From: Salinimicrobium soli
GTDB lineage: Bacteria; Bacteroidota; Bacteroidia; Flavobacteriales; Flavobacteriaceae
Length of the DNA: 64,000 nucleotides
Assembly: GCF_048323655.1 (NCBI RefSeq)
Contig: NZ_JBLUWW010000002.1
Location: forward strand, 682,001 to 746,000
Direction: 5' to 3'
Shown here in pieces: positions 24,674-33,610 of this stretch. The notes under the pieces are model-generated. The model worked only from the letters and a program-made list of their open reading frames with translations. It made no database searches and was not told the origin of the DNA. The translations under genes were made by a program, and so were the position numbers. How positions within the stretch are numbered: the stretch's first letter is position 1; each line of letters opens with the position of its first letter.

Positions 24674-25246
24674 CTAAAGGGAAAATTCCTCTTTTTCAAT
24701 GACCTCGCCGGGTTGCATTTCCATCAAATGTTCCTCTCCGATCCTTACCCTTACAAGACGAAGAGTTGGAAAACCAACTGCTGCAGTCATTTTTTTAACC
24801 TGGCGGAATTTTCCTTCTGTAAGAGTGATCGAAATCCAGCTGGTTGGGCCATGCCTGGGATCCCTGATCTTTTTACCACGGTCAGGAAAAGAAGGAGGAT
24901 CTGGAAGTAATGTTGCCTTGCAGGGAAGGGTTTGATACTTTTTGCCGTTGATGCTTATATCTACCCCCTCCTGAAGTTTTTCTACAGCTTCGGAGGTAAT
25001 GATTCCGTCAACCTGCACATAATATTCTTTTTCGACCTTTGAACCGGTAATAAGAGCACTGAGTTTGCCATTGGTGGTGAGCAGAAGCAGGCCCTCAGAG
25101 TCTTCATCCAACCTTCCTATAGACATGGTTCCCTCCGGAAAATGGTATAATTCCCCCAGCATCTTTTTATTCTTTCGTGTCTTCTGGTTCGTCACAAATT
25201 GACTCAAATAGCCGTAGGGTTTATATATTTTAAAATGCCGGTACAT
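24674..25246 (-). CDS. rluE: 23S rRNA pseudouridine synthase, RluE/RsuA family
   Basis: This 190-residue protein lacks the S4 RNA-binding domain and starts directly with the catalytic domain, as in RluE. The catalytic motif is GRLDEDSEGLLLLTTNG, with catalytic Asp47; KPYGYLSQF near the start and the late FRQVKKMTAAVGFPTLRLVRVRIG are typical. It should isomerise a uridine of 23S rRNA (U2457 in E. coli numbering). It is a single gene on the minus strand, divergent from the 6S-like RNA candidate. Confidence 0.9.
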   Translation of the reverse strand: MYRHFKIYKPYGYLSQFVTNQKTRKNKKMLGELYHFPEGTMSIGRLDEDSEGLLLLTTNGKLSALITGSKVEKEYYVQVDGIITSEAVEKLQEGVDISINGKKYQTLPCKATLLPDPPSFPDRGKKIRDPRHGPTSWISITLTEGKFRQVKKMTAAVGFPTLRLVRVRIGEEHLMEMQPGEVIEKEEFSL

Positions 25247-25344
25247 TAATAGATTTTACGGTAAAAATATAAAAAGAAGTTGGGAGAGGACATTAAGAGT
25301 TTTTAACAGGAAAGGGTGCTTTTAGCTCATTCTATAACAATTTT

Positions 25345-25521
25345 TTAACAAAGTTGTAGCTTATGACCTTCAAAATTCACCAAAAGTGGGTATTGTGTGG
25401 AATTATCTCCTGAAGTATTTTTACTTCAGAGAATTGCACAAAATACAAGGTCTTGAATAAAGACCGATTTTTGTTAAGTGCAAGGATAAAAAATCGGGGG
25501 TGTAGGGGCCCCGATTTTTTT
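25345..25521 (+). ncRNA. Candidate 6S-like structured RNA
   Basis: This spacer folds on paper into a rod. The closing stem is TTAACAAA (25345-25352) with TTTGTTAA (25470-25477). A central region can pair GACCTT (25365-25370) with AAGGTC (25447-25452). A long interrupted apical stem runs from 25390 to 25446, capped by CTGAAGT-ATTTTT-ACTTCAG (25410-25429). The 3' side of the central region can instead form GGTCTT-GAATA-AAGACC (25449-25465), like the bubble hairpin of 6S RNA. It ends at a strong terminator (25488-25521). No -7 element was clearly identified. The 6S assignment is by architecture only. Confidence 0.4.
25488..25521. terminator. Bidirectional intrinsic terminator
   Basis: AAAAAATCGGGG (25488-25499) and CCCCGATTTTTT (25509-25520) form a 12-bp stem with T runs on both strands. 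It lies three bases beyond the stop of the PAS-LuxR gene (minus strand) and at the end of the 6S-like RNA candidate (plus strand). Confidence 0.85.
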
Positions 25522-25524
25522 ATT

Positions 25525-26217
25525 TTATATAAGATCGTACGCGTGGGCGTATTCAGTGAATTCGTAACTACTGGAAATTCCCAGTTTCTTCTTGATGATC
25601 TTACGATGTGTATTGACTGTATCTACCGTGATATTTAGTTCTTCTGCAATTTCCTGGGAACTCTTTCCGGAAGCAACTAAAGCAAGTACCTCTTTTGCCC
25701 TTTTTCCGAGACTGTTGAATTTATCGTAATTACGATGATAAAAGGTATTTTCAGCTAACATGCGTTCAGCTTTGTTAGGAATATGCTTCATTTTGTCTAC
25801 GGGGATCGCAATGGTAATAAGATGGGTAGGATTCCCATCGCTGTCCTGGTGAAAGATCTTGATGGAGCTGGTATGCCACACCCATTCATCCCGATCTTTT
25901 ATTCTTACCTGTTGAAAAAAGGTGAAGGTCTCATTAGGATCTTTACTCGAAAACAGTTTTTCCAGTTTCACGAGAAAACCTTCCATGTCATCATTGTTAA
26001 AGAATTTGTGGTGGTACTGGATCCCCAATTCTGTAAGTTCCTGTAAACTCATCCCCAATGCCGTTAGACCGCGGGAGGACATATATACTGTTTTTAGCTC
26101 CTGAAGCCCTTTAGAGATGTCATGAATAATGACTACCCCGGGCATCATTTCTGCTGATTCACTGATCTTTTCTATTTTTTCTTCAACCGAATAATCCAAG
26201 TTTTTCTGTTTTTTCAC
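25525..26217 (-). CDS. PAS-LuxR family transcriptional regulator
   Basis: This 230-residue protein has an N-terminal PAS-like sensing domain (about 20-150; KTVYMSSRGLTALGMSLQEL and DEWVWHTSSIKIFHQDSDGN are PAS-type strands). A LuxR/NarL helix-turn-helix follows at about 168-225 (LGKRAKEVLALVASGKSSQE, then IAEELNITVDTVNTHRKIIKK). There is no receiver domain, so it senses a ligand or redox state directly through PAS, a common Bacteroidetes layout. It is a single gene with its own terminator. Its target genes are unknown. Confidence 0.87.
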   Translation of the reverse strand: MKKQKNLDYSVEEKIEKISESAEMMPGVVIIHDISKGLQELKTVYMSSRGLTALGMSLQELTELGIQYHHKFFNNDDMEGFLVKLEKLFSSKDPNETFTFFQQVRIKDRDEWVWHTSSIKIFHQDSDGNPTHLITIAIPVDKMKHIPNKAERMLAENTFYHRNYDKFNSLGKRAKEVLALVASGKSSQEIAEELNITVDTVNTHRKIIKKKLGISSSYEFTEYAHAYDLI

Positions 26218-26342
26218 TGTTATTCTATCATAGGTTTAAAAAACGGGGCAGGTTTCTTACTTACTAGTTGTCAAAAAGCAGTTTTGTTACAATTATGATG
26301 GCGATTTCTTTTAAAAGTTCTTTTCCTGGATTTAGCCATAGC

Positions 26343-28319
26343 TCAATCTTCTTTTCTAAAAAGGATGCCACGGGCACGACCATTAGATGCTCTAAAACCT
26401 GTTATCTCTCCGGATTCATTTCTCTGAAATTCCATTTCAACGATCGGAAACTCCACTCCGAAGGAATCTTCTGCGGCAGGAGTCATTTCGAGATCTTTCA
26501 GCTGGTAGTTTTTTAGCACTAGAGTGCTATCATTTAATGCAACAGTAAAAAGAGTTTCGATCTCATTGCTAAAATATCGTCCTGTAAACTCCTTCAGTTC
26601 CTCCTGGCCGGGGGACCAATTGATCCTTTTGGCTAAATGGTCTCCATTTTGGTGTAGCGTCAATGACTGAGCTTCTTTGTCATCTTTTAAATGAAAGCTG
26701 ACCTTTGCACTTATTCCAACTACCTTAAATACCGTATCTGATATTGCCTGCAGGTCAATTTCCGGTTGGCCTGTAGCCTGAGTATAGATCCTTTCACCAT
26801 CCCGTTTAAAAGTGAGTATAAAACCGGGGGCTTCTTCCAGCTCATATTTTCCGGTAAAGACATCAAATTTTTCCGGATCAAACTGAAAGTCATCCTCACT
26901 CACATCCGAATTTTTTTTAGGATCGTCTTCCTCCTTCATAGAATCCTTAAAGAAGCTTTGAGCCAGTTTCTTTGCAATTCCGAGGTCAAAGGCAGCATTA
27001 TTACTTTCCACGATCACCGCTCCTTCTATTTCAGGGAAATACATAAACATACTTCGGTGAGCCACATCGGCACCTCCATGATTAATATTTTTCAAACCTC
27101 CCAGCTCATTTATTTGCAATCCGAGGCCATACTTTGTGGTATCGCCGTTAGTAAGCACAAATGGAGTGATCATATCTTTAACGATCTCTTTATTTCCCAC
27201 TTTTGGATCGGAATAATTCTTCACCCATTTTGCAAGGTCTTCTACGGTAGTGTAGATTCCGCCGGCACCCATTGCGCCTCCAAGATCTGTCACCTCTTCA
27301 AAGCCTGCTTCTTTGGTAGGGGAATAGCCCATGGAGCGGTTTGGAACTACCTGGCCGGGATTTGCACGAACCATGGTGTGATCCATTCTCAGGGGTTTAA
27401 AGATGTTGTTCTGCATCCACTCCGGAAAAGGAGTATCCGTAACCTTTTCTACTAAAGCTGCGAGTAAGGAGTAACCGGTGTTGTTGTAGTTCCATTCTGC
27501 GCCGGGATCATTCTGAAGTTCGGGCTGATTCTTGACCACATTAAAGATCTTTTCGCGCTCCAGATTTCCGCTGAGGTCCCTTCCGGTCATTGCAATAGTG
27601 TTGAATACTTCCCTGTACCCGCTCGTGTGAGTAAGGAGATTTCTTATGGTCACTGTCTTTCCGAAGTCAGGTAAATCCGGGAAATACTTTCTTATATCAT
27701 CATTTAAACTGAGCTTTCCGCGTTCTTCCAATAACTTAATGGCCATGGCGGTAAACTGCTTGGAGGTGGATCCAATATTTGTCACGGTAGATGGAGTGAA
27801 CGGAACGTCATAAGTTAGATTTGCCATTCCGTAGCCTTTTTCAAAGATGATCTTGCCGTCCTTCATAACAAGCACAACTCCTCCCGGAGTGTCATCTCCC
27901 GAATAAGGGAGCATCAATTGATCAGCTTTGCCTTCAGGAGTTTTAGCAATAGGTTCTACCGCTTCTAACTTGAAAGAATAATTTCCTTCCTCTTTTTCAA
28001 AAGGGGAAAGAACTATTTGATATTTTCCTGCTTTTTCTGTTTCGAATAAGAATATCTCGTTGCCACGAGCCGGGCCGTCAAATTCCTGCAACTTTTTCTT
28101 GGCAGGGTCGAGAATAGTGACCACCACATCTACGGTCATCTGGTTCACCCGACCATAGACAAAGCGGGCGGAATCTAATTCCACCGTATAAGTATGGGAA
28201 ATATCTTTTTTTAGGGATTCGTTTATCTGCTCCTGTACTTTTGGTTCAAAAGTCTTGTCCTGGGAAAGTGCAGAACCTCCCAGTAGCAATAAAATAAAAA
28301 GGAAATAGAAGTTTTTCAT
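26343..28319 (-). CDS. Secreted serine hydrolase, beta-lactamase/class C PBP fold
   Basis: This 658-residue protein has an N-terminal signal peptide (MKNFYFLFILLLLGGSALSQ). A beta-rich pre-peptidase-like domain (about 25-130) precedes the serine hydrolase domain (about 145-460) with SxxK motif GSTSKQF, a YxN-like YNNTGY and an HGG motif (NHGGADVAH). The C-terminal part (about 480-658) is two beta-rich repeats of the kind found in D-aminopeptidase-like and Pab87-like enzymes. The protein is probably periplasmic and may cleave D-amino-acid peptides or esters; the substrate cannot be read. It is monocistronic. Confidence 0.87.
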   Translation of the reverse strand: MKNFYFLFILLLLGGSALSQDKTFEPKVQEQINESLKKDISHTYTVELDSARFVYGRVNQMTVDVVVTILDPAKKKLQEFDGPARGNEIFLFETEKAGKYQIVLSPFEKEEGNYSFKLEAVEPIAKTPEGKADQLMLPYSGDDTPGGVVLVMKDGKIIFEKGYGMANLTYDVPFTPSTVTNIGSTSKQFTAMAIKLLEERGKLSLNDDIRKYFPDLPDFGKTVTIRNLLTHTSGYREVFNTIAMTGRDLSGNLEREKIFNVVKNQPELQNDPGAEWNYNNTGYSLLAALVEKVTDTPFPEWMQNNIFKPLRMDHTMVRANPGQVVPNRSMGYSPTKEAGFEEVTDLGGAMGAGGIYTTVEDLAKWVKNYSDPKVGNKEIVKDMITPFVLTNGDTTKYGLGLQINELGGLKNINHGGADVAHRSMFMYFPEIEGAVIVESNNAAFDLGIAKKLAQSFFKDSMKEEDDPKKNSDVSEDDFQFDPEKFDVFTGKYELEEAPGFILTFKRDGERIYTQATGQPEIDLQAISDTVFKVVGISAKVSFHLKDDKEAQSLTLHQNGDHLAKRINWSPGQEELKEFTGRYFSNEIETLFTVALNDSTLVLKNYQLKDLEMTPAAEDSFGVEFPIVEMEFQRNESGEITGFRASNGRARGILFRKED

Positions 28320-28413
28320 AAGGATTCATTTAAGAACCCCTGAATTTAATAAAAAAACTTCTTTAATTCTTAAAATTTTAGCAAGTCTAAATTCGCAAAA
28401 GGAACCTCATTTT

Positions 28414-29094
28414 TTATTCCAGCAGTTTGATCAGTTCTTTGGCTGCTTTTTCTGCGGAAGCCGGATTCTGTCCCGTAACAAGCTTGCCATCTACCTTAAC
28501 TTTAGAGGTAAAAGGTAAGGTAGCGGAATGATAATCTGCCCCAAGAGTTTTTAACCGGTCCTCAAGACTAAAGGGAATATTATCCCGTAATCCCACCAGT
28601 TTCTCTTCAGCATTGGAAAAAGCGGCAACTTCTTTGCCCTGCAATAGCTCTGGTTCCATGGTCGCTGCCTTTAATAGGGCAGCTGGCCCGTGACAGATAG
28701 CACCTATTGGTTTATTCTGTTGGAAGAAATCAACTACCAATTCTGCATTGGTGTCATCATTGGCGAGATCACCCATGGGGCCGTGACCTCCGGGAAAGAA
28801 CACAGCGTCAAAATCATCAGCTTTTACTTCACTTAACGGAAGGGTAAATTCAAAGTCTTTTTGAGCTTTTTCATCCTTTTTAAAGCGACGGTTAGAGGAA
28901 GTGATATTCTCGGTGAGCTGACTCCGTGGATCAATAGGAGGCTTTCCTCCCTTAGGGCTCGCCAGGGTTACCTGGTATCCTTTATCAATGAATTCGTAAT
29001 ATGGATCTGTAAACTCACCCAGCCATACGCCGGTCTTGGAATCGGTGTTGACCAACTGGTCGTGAGATGTGAGGACCATCAATATCTTTTTCAT
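28414..29094 (-). CDS. DJ-1/PfpI family protein (type 1 glutamine amidotransferase-like)
   Basis: This 226-residue protein is of the Hsp31/DJ-1 superfamily. The nucleophile elbow GAICHGPAALL carries the active-site Cys, with the conserved Glu in the FTDPYYEFIDKGYQV region; FFPGGHGPMGDL is also typical. Such proteins act as glyoxalase III-type deglycases, chaperones or proteases. The long insertion in the N-terminal half (KPPIDPRSQLTEN) resembles the Hsp31-like subgroup. It is a single gene; no operator of the TGAY type was seen in front of it. Confidence 0.88.
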   Translation of the reverse strand: MKKILMVLTSHDQLVNTDSKTGVWLGEFTDPYYEFIDKGYQVTLASPKGGKPPIDPRSQLTENITSSNRRFKKDEKAQKDFEFTLPLSEVKADDFDAVFFPGGHGPMGDLANDDTNAELVVDFFQQNKPIGAICHGPAALLKAATMEPELLQGKEVAAFSNAEEKLVGLRDNIPFSLEDRLKTLGADYHSATLPFTSKVKVDGKLVTGQNPASAEKAAKELIKLLE

Positions 29095-29183
29095 AATTCT
29101 CCCTGGTTTGGTTAATGTCTTTAAGTTAAATCATAAAGACCGAAGGAGAAACAGAAAAAGAGACTTTATCACTTCTTTAATAA

Positions 29184-32100
29184 TTAGCCGGTGATCTCAA
29201 GCGAGCTGTAACCCTGTCCGTTTCTTTTCAATTGGATCTGTGTGGCAATACGTTCTTTGAGGGAATCAACATGGCTAATGATCCCAATGGTCTTGGCAGA
29301 TTCTGCCTGTAACCTCTCCAGGGTATCCAGTGTTTGATCCAATGTCTCGGGATCCAGGGTTCCAAAACCTTCATCTATAAAAAGGCTGTTTATTTCCACA
29401 TTTTTGGATGCCAGGTCAGATAGTGCCAGTGCCATAGAAAGGCTGAGAATAAAGGTTTCCCCTCCCGAGAGGGTTTTCACCGAACGCCTTTGTGCGCCCA
29501 TATGTTCATCAATAGCCACCAGGCTGTCATCTTCTCCCTCCACAGGCTTATCCAAATGGTAGCGATCGCTCAAATCTTTTAGTCTGAAATTGGCCAGTTG
29601 CAGTAGACGGGATAAGGTAAGGTCCTGTGCAAAGTCGTTGAATTTCTTTCCGGTCGCATCTCCTATCAAATGATTGAGTAGCTCCCAACGTCGAATTTTC
29701 TGCTTTTTCTCCACAAGTCCTGCCTCTATGTTTTCGATTCGGTCTAAAGTCTCCTTATGGTTGTTGAGTTTCCGCCTCAGCTCTTCACAGGTCTCCTTTG
29801 CTTTTTGCAGTTCCTGTTGCTTGTTGCGGAGTTCTTCTGAAATTGCTTCCGAAGGTTTTTCGATATCCTTTGCTTTAAGTTTTTGCAGCTCCAGTTCAAG
29901 GGTTTTCACGGCAACTTCTATTCGGGTGATCTGATTACATAGTCTTTCTTTTTTCTGTCTCATTTCTGCCGCCGATTGCTCCGGAAGTAATCTCGCGAGG
30001 GCATCAGAAATATCTTTACAACCTTCTTTCTGCACCTTCGAAAAAAGGGATCTCTCCAGGCGTTCAAGTTCAGCAGAGCGGGAGTGGAGCTTAGCTTCCT
30101 GTTCCTTCACTAAGCTGGTAAGGCTGTTTTTCTGGTGCTGCAGGGAATTCCACTTTTTCTGTAGTTCCAGGCAATCTGAATGAACATTATCTCCCGAATA
30201 TATCTCATCCAGCTGTGCTTTCAGTTCCAGGCCTTCTGCCAGAACAGTTTGAAGTTTCTTAAGGATTGGGAGACCGGCCGAAATGGCTTTTAATTTCCTG
30301 TTTTCCTCCTCATAATTTTCCAGGGCCTGTATCATTTTATCAATAGCCGTACTATTTGCAGCCCAGTCAAATTTCTCATCATATTCCCCAAATTCAGCTT
30401 CAAAAGTACTTTTTTGAGTGTGCAGTTCTTTTTTCTTTTCCTGTTCATTTTGCTGCAATATTCTAAGGCGCTCCTTATAATGTGCCAGAGTAGTTTCATT
30501 ACCCGTTAGCAGTCGTTGCTTTTCTGAAAGTTCTTTTTCGGTTAGCTTGATCTCCTCCTGCAACCCGTCCTCTTGTGCTGGAAGATCTTTGGCATAAGGA
30601 TGTTCCAGGGCACCACACAAGGGGCACGGCTCTCCGTCATGCAAACTGTGGCGATGTTCTTCTAAAGAGCGGCGAAGGTTCTCATATTCCTTTTTCAACT
30701 GTAGCTTTTGCAGCCGCTCATTCAGGGTTTCAACCCCCGATTTATCCAGGGCGATCTTCTTCGGAAGTTCTTCAAGCTGAGGTGTTATGCTATCCTCCTC
30801 TTTTTTCAGCTTTTGCAATTCATCAAAAAGACTTTGTAAGCGGGCTACCTGGCGTTCAGCCTGGCGCGATTGCTCCAGCTCCTTTCGCAGTCGCTGCTTT
30901 TCTGAAAGCGGATTTTCAAGATCTATCTTTACTAACAACCGCTCCAGTTCGGAAAGGCGTGCTTTCGAAAAACCCTGCATTTCCTGAAGTTTCTCCGCAG
31001 CTGTATCCAGGTTTCCATTCAATTGAAAAGGCACTTCCCGAACCTCAGTCTCAAATTCCCTTTTTAGAGCCTTATATGAAGTACCTTTTTCCTCCCGTTG
31101 TTGCTCCAACTTTCTTACCTTTTCAGAGAATTCCTGCAGTTGCTGTTCAACCGTTTCAGCTTTTGTATCAGATTTGATGAACTTTTTTATCTCCTCCAGG
31201 CAATTGGTAATGTCCCCAAAATTAGTTTTGGTCCGCTGCAGGTTGAGTTCGATCTCGTTCTGCACTTCTTTACAGCTGTTGTTGGTTTGTTGCCAGGAAG
31301 TGAGTTCTTCCCCAAAAAGCCTGATTTTTTCATGTTTTTGAAGCTTCTCTCCCTCTTCAGCTTCAAAAAGCTTCAATTCGTAATCGGCCTGTTTCTTACT
31401 CTCCAGTTGCTTTTGTATCTCTGAAGTTCGTTCCCTGATCTCTGTTTTTAACTGAAGATTCTGCTTAAGTTTTTCAACTTCTGTTTCCAGAGATTTGCAG
31501 GATCTATCCTTTTCATAAAGTGCTTCAGAAAAGGCTTTTTGCTCTTCCTCCTCTAAAAGGCTCTTTCTATGCAATTCTATTTCCTGCTGCTCTTTTTCTA
31601 TTTCGGCACTCACTTCCTTTTTCTTCTGAAAGGCTTTTATTCCCAGCTGCCGATAGATCCCGGTGCCGGTGATCTTTTCCAGAAGTTCTCCTCTTTCATC
31701 TTTTCTTGCCCTCAGGAACTGCGCAAATTCTCCCTGGGCCAGTAATACTGCTTTTATGAACTGGTCATAGCTGAGGCCAATGAGTTCCTCATTTTTAGCC
31801 GGAACATCAGATTTTTTCAGGTCCAGTGCCTTATCCGTAGCCATGTCGAAGATCTGCATTTCATAATCACGCAGGTTTCCGGTTCGCGCCGTCGATATGT
31901 TCCAAAAAGAAGCGTAGATCCCGCTTTTGCACTGATAGGTGACTTTTGCGCTGGCTTCTTTCTGATTCCGGGTGAGGAGGGCGCCCTTGTTAATGATCTC
32001 GGCCCTGCTGATCTTTCCAAGGCGCGGAACCTGGTTGAACAGCGCCAGGGAGATCACATCGAGAATACTGCTTTTTCCACTTCCCGTAGGGCCGGTAATA

Positions 32101-32201
32101 GCGAAGAGGGAGCTGACAGTAAAAGGAGCTTCAGTGAAATCAATTTCATGATCTCCTTTGAGAGAATTTATATTCTGAAATTCTATTTTTAAGATCTTCA
32201 T
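29184..32201 (-). CDS. sbcC: Exonuclease SbcC, SMC-like ATPase
   Basis: This 1005-residue protein has the N-terminal half-ATPase with Walker A GPTGSGKSSILDVIS (near 38-52). Very long coiled coils (about 180-840) are interrupted by the zinc hook CPLCG (Cys526 and Cys529), and the C-terminal half-ATPase has signature LSGGETFILSLSMALALSDL and Walker B SLFIDEGFGTLD. With SbcD it forms the Mre11-Rad50-type nuclease that opens hairpins and clears protein-blocked DNA ends. Its start codon lies 3 bases after the sbcD stop, so the two are co-transcribed. Confidence 0.95.
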   Translation of the reverse strand: MKILKIEFQNINSLKGDHEIDFTEAPFTVSSLFAITGPTGSGKSSILDVISLALFNQVPRLGKISRAEIINKGALLTRNQKEASAKVTYQCKSGIYASFWNISTARTGNLRDYEMQIFDMATDKALDLKKSDVPAKNEELIGLSYDQFIKAVLLAQGEFAQFLRARKDERGELLEKITGTGIYRQLGIKAFQKKKEVSAEIEKEQQEIELHRKSLLEEEEQKAFSEALYEKDRSCKSLETEVEKLKQNLQLKTEIRERTSEIQKQLESKKQADYELKLFEAEEGEKLQKHEKIRLFGEELTSWQQTNNSCKEVQNEIELNLQRTKTNFGDITNCLEEIKKFIKSDTKAETVEQQLQEFSEKVRKLEQQREEKGTSYKALKREFETEVREVPFQLNGNLDTAAEKLQEMQGFSKARLSELERLLVKIDLENPLSEKQRLRKELEQSRQAERQVARLQSLFDELQKLKKEEDSITPQLEELPKKIALDKSGVETLNERLQKLQLKKEYENLRRSLEEHRHSLHDGEPCPLCGALEHPYAKDLPAQEDGLQEEIKLTEKELSEKQRLLTGNETTLAHYKERLRILQQNEQEKKKELHTQKSTFEAEFGEYDEKFDWAANSTAIDKMIQALENYEEENRKLKAISAGLPILKKLQTVLAEGLELKAQLDEIYSGDNVHSDCLELQKKWNSLQHQKNSLTSLVKEQEAKLHSRSAELERLERSLFSKVQKEGCKDISDALARLLPEQSAAEMRQKKERLCNQITRIEVAVKTLELELQKLKAKDIEKPSEAISEELRNKQQELQKAKETCEELRRKLNNHKETLDRIENIEAGLVEKKQKIRRWELLNHLIGDATGKKFNDFAQDLTLSRLLQLANFRLKDLSDRYHLDKPVEGEDDSLVAIDEHMGAQRRSVKTLSGGETFILSLSMALALSDLASKNVEINSLFIDEGFGTLDPETLDQTLDTLERLQAESAKTIGIISHVDSLKERIATQIQLKRNGQGYSSLEITG

Positions 32202-32204
32202 AAT

Positions 32205-33431
32205 CTAAGCAGTCTGGTTGTTTTCTTTTGAAGTGACTTCCTCTAAAAGTTCATCAAAGGCGCTGATGATATCATTTCTGGTGCCTTCATCATAATCGTG
32301 GTCACTGATAAGTTCAAGAAACACATCTTTCGGTTTTAGGTCCTGCAACTGGATTCCGGCTTCGTAAGCTTCTGAAGCTCCCTTCTTCTGATTTGTAAAA
32401 GTTGCTCTGTGTTTTACGATCCTGTAACCCGGATTATCAAAATTCGTTACCAGCTCATCCAGATTGTAGATCTTCATGGCATCGTACTGCTCTTCGATCA
32501 ATTCAACCTCAATAAGGCATTCCAGTTCCTTATTTTCTGAAAGCGAGAATAGTTTACTGTTTAATTCCTCCAGGCTCCCGGTAATCTTCAGAAGGTGCCT
32601 AAAAACCGGAAGTTGAATACTCTTAGGTTCCCATCCGTTTTGAGTATCCAAAAGAAGTATCCTTTTCTCGTCTTTGCGTTCGCTGAAGGAGAGCGGGAGA
32701 GGAGAGCCACTATAAAATGCCGGTACAGCAGCTGAAACTCTTTGCGGCTTATGAATATGTCCCAGGGCTACATAACTGAAATAATCTCCAAATCCTGCTG
32801 CCTCAAAGGCTGCCTGGTTTCCTATCTGAATATCCCGTTCACTTTCTGAAGTTTCCATGCCTGCAGCGAATAAATGTCCCATAGCCAAAGCCGGCACTTC
32901 AGGATATATGGTCCTGCAAATTTCTGCAGCTTCAAAAAAGGTATTTTGAATACCTTTTCTGGTAGCTTCCAGTCGGTCTTCATAGGTCAATCCGTCATTG
33001 GCGCTTCTAAGGTCGGAGTCCCGGAGGAATGGCAGAGCAGCAATAATTACTTCCGGATCACCGTTTTTGCCGGTTATTGGAATGATCGCATCTTCTAAAT
33101 TTTCAGGCAGACCACCAATAATGTGAATGTCCAGTTCACGCAGGACTTCTTTTGGCGCATCCAGCATAGCCGGGGAATCGTGATTTCCTCCTGTCAAAAT
33201 GATCCGGCAACGGCATTGCTTCAGTTTCATAAGTGCACGATAGTATTGCGCACGTGCTTCCGAAGAAGGGTTCGCCAGATCAAATACATCACCGGAGACC
33301 AACAGGAGGCCCACCTGTTCTTTCCTTAACAGCTCACAAAGCCAGTCTATGAACAGCTCAAAATCCTGAGAAAGCTCATGTTTGTGCAGTTTTTTTCCAA
33401 TGTGCCAGTCGGCAGTGTGCAGGATCTTCAT
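32205..33431 (-). CDS. sbcD: Exonuclease SbcD, Mre11-like nuclease subunit
   Basis: This 408-residue metallophosphoesterase has the metal-binding motifs HTADWHIGKK at the N-terminus, SGDVFD, GGNHDSP (His and Asp of the active site), and the later MGHLF and LGHIHKPQ. The C-terminal region (about 270-400) is the capping/SbcC-binding part. It is the first gene of the sbcDC operon. An AACGACA-N5-TGTCGTT inverted repeat lies about 90 bp upstream at 33515-33533. Confidence 0.95.
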   Translation of the reverse strand: MKILHTADWHIGKKLHKHELSQDFELFIDWLCELLRKEQVGLLLVSGDVFDLANPSSEARAQYYRALMKLKQCRCRIILTGGNHDSPAMLDAPKEVLRELDIHIIGGLPENLEDAIIPITGKNGDPEVIIAALPFLRDSDLRSANDGLTYEDRLEATRKGIQNTFFEAAEICRTIYPEVPALAMGHLFAAGMETSESERDIQIGNQAAFEAAGFGDYFSYVALGHIHKPQRVSAAVPAFYSGSPLPLSFSERKDEKRILLLDTQNGWEPKSIQLPVFRHLLKITGSLEELNSKLFSLSENKELECLIEVELIEEQYDAMKIYNLDELVTNFDNPGYRIVKHRATFTNQKKGASEAYEAGIQLQDLKPKDVFLELISDHDYDEGTRNDIISAFDELLEEVTSKENNQTA

Positions 33432-33552
33432 ACGAATGAAATTTTAATCAGGAAGGATAGATTCGGCTTCGAAAATAAGATTTATCCTTCTCGTTTGCAA
33501 AGGAAAAAGACCCTAACGACAAACGCTGTCGTTCCTAAATAAAAAAAATAGA

Positions 33553-33583
33553 AGCCCGACAACCTTTCCGCAGTTATCGGGCT
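33553..33583 (-). terminator. Intrinsic terminator of the CarboxypepD_reg gene
   Basis: AGCCCGACAAC (33553-33563) pairs with GTTATCGGGCT (33573-33583), with one mismatch. On the minus strand it is followed by TCTATTTTTTTT. It lies about 28 bases beyond the stop codon of the gene at 33611. Confidence 0.75.
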
Positions 33584-33610
33584 ATGAGCTTTAGTTATGT
33601 TGGACTAACT

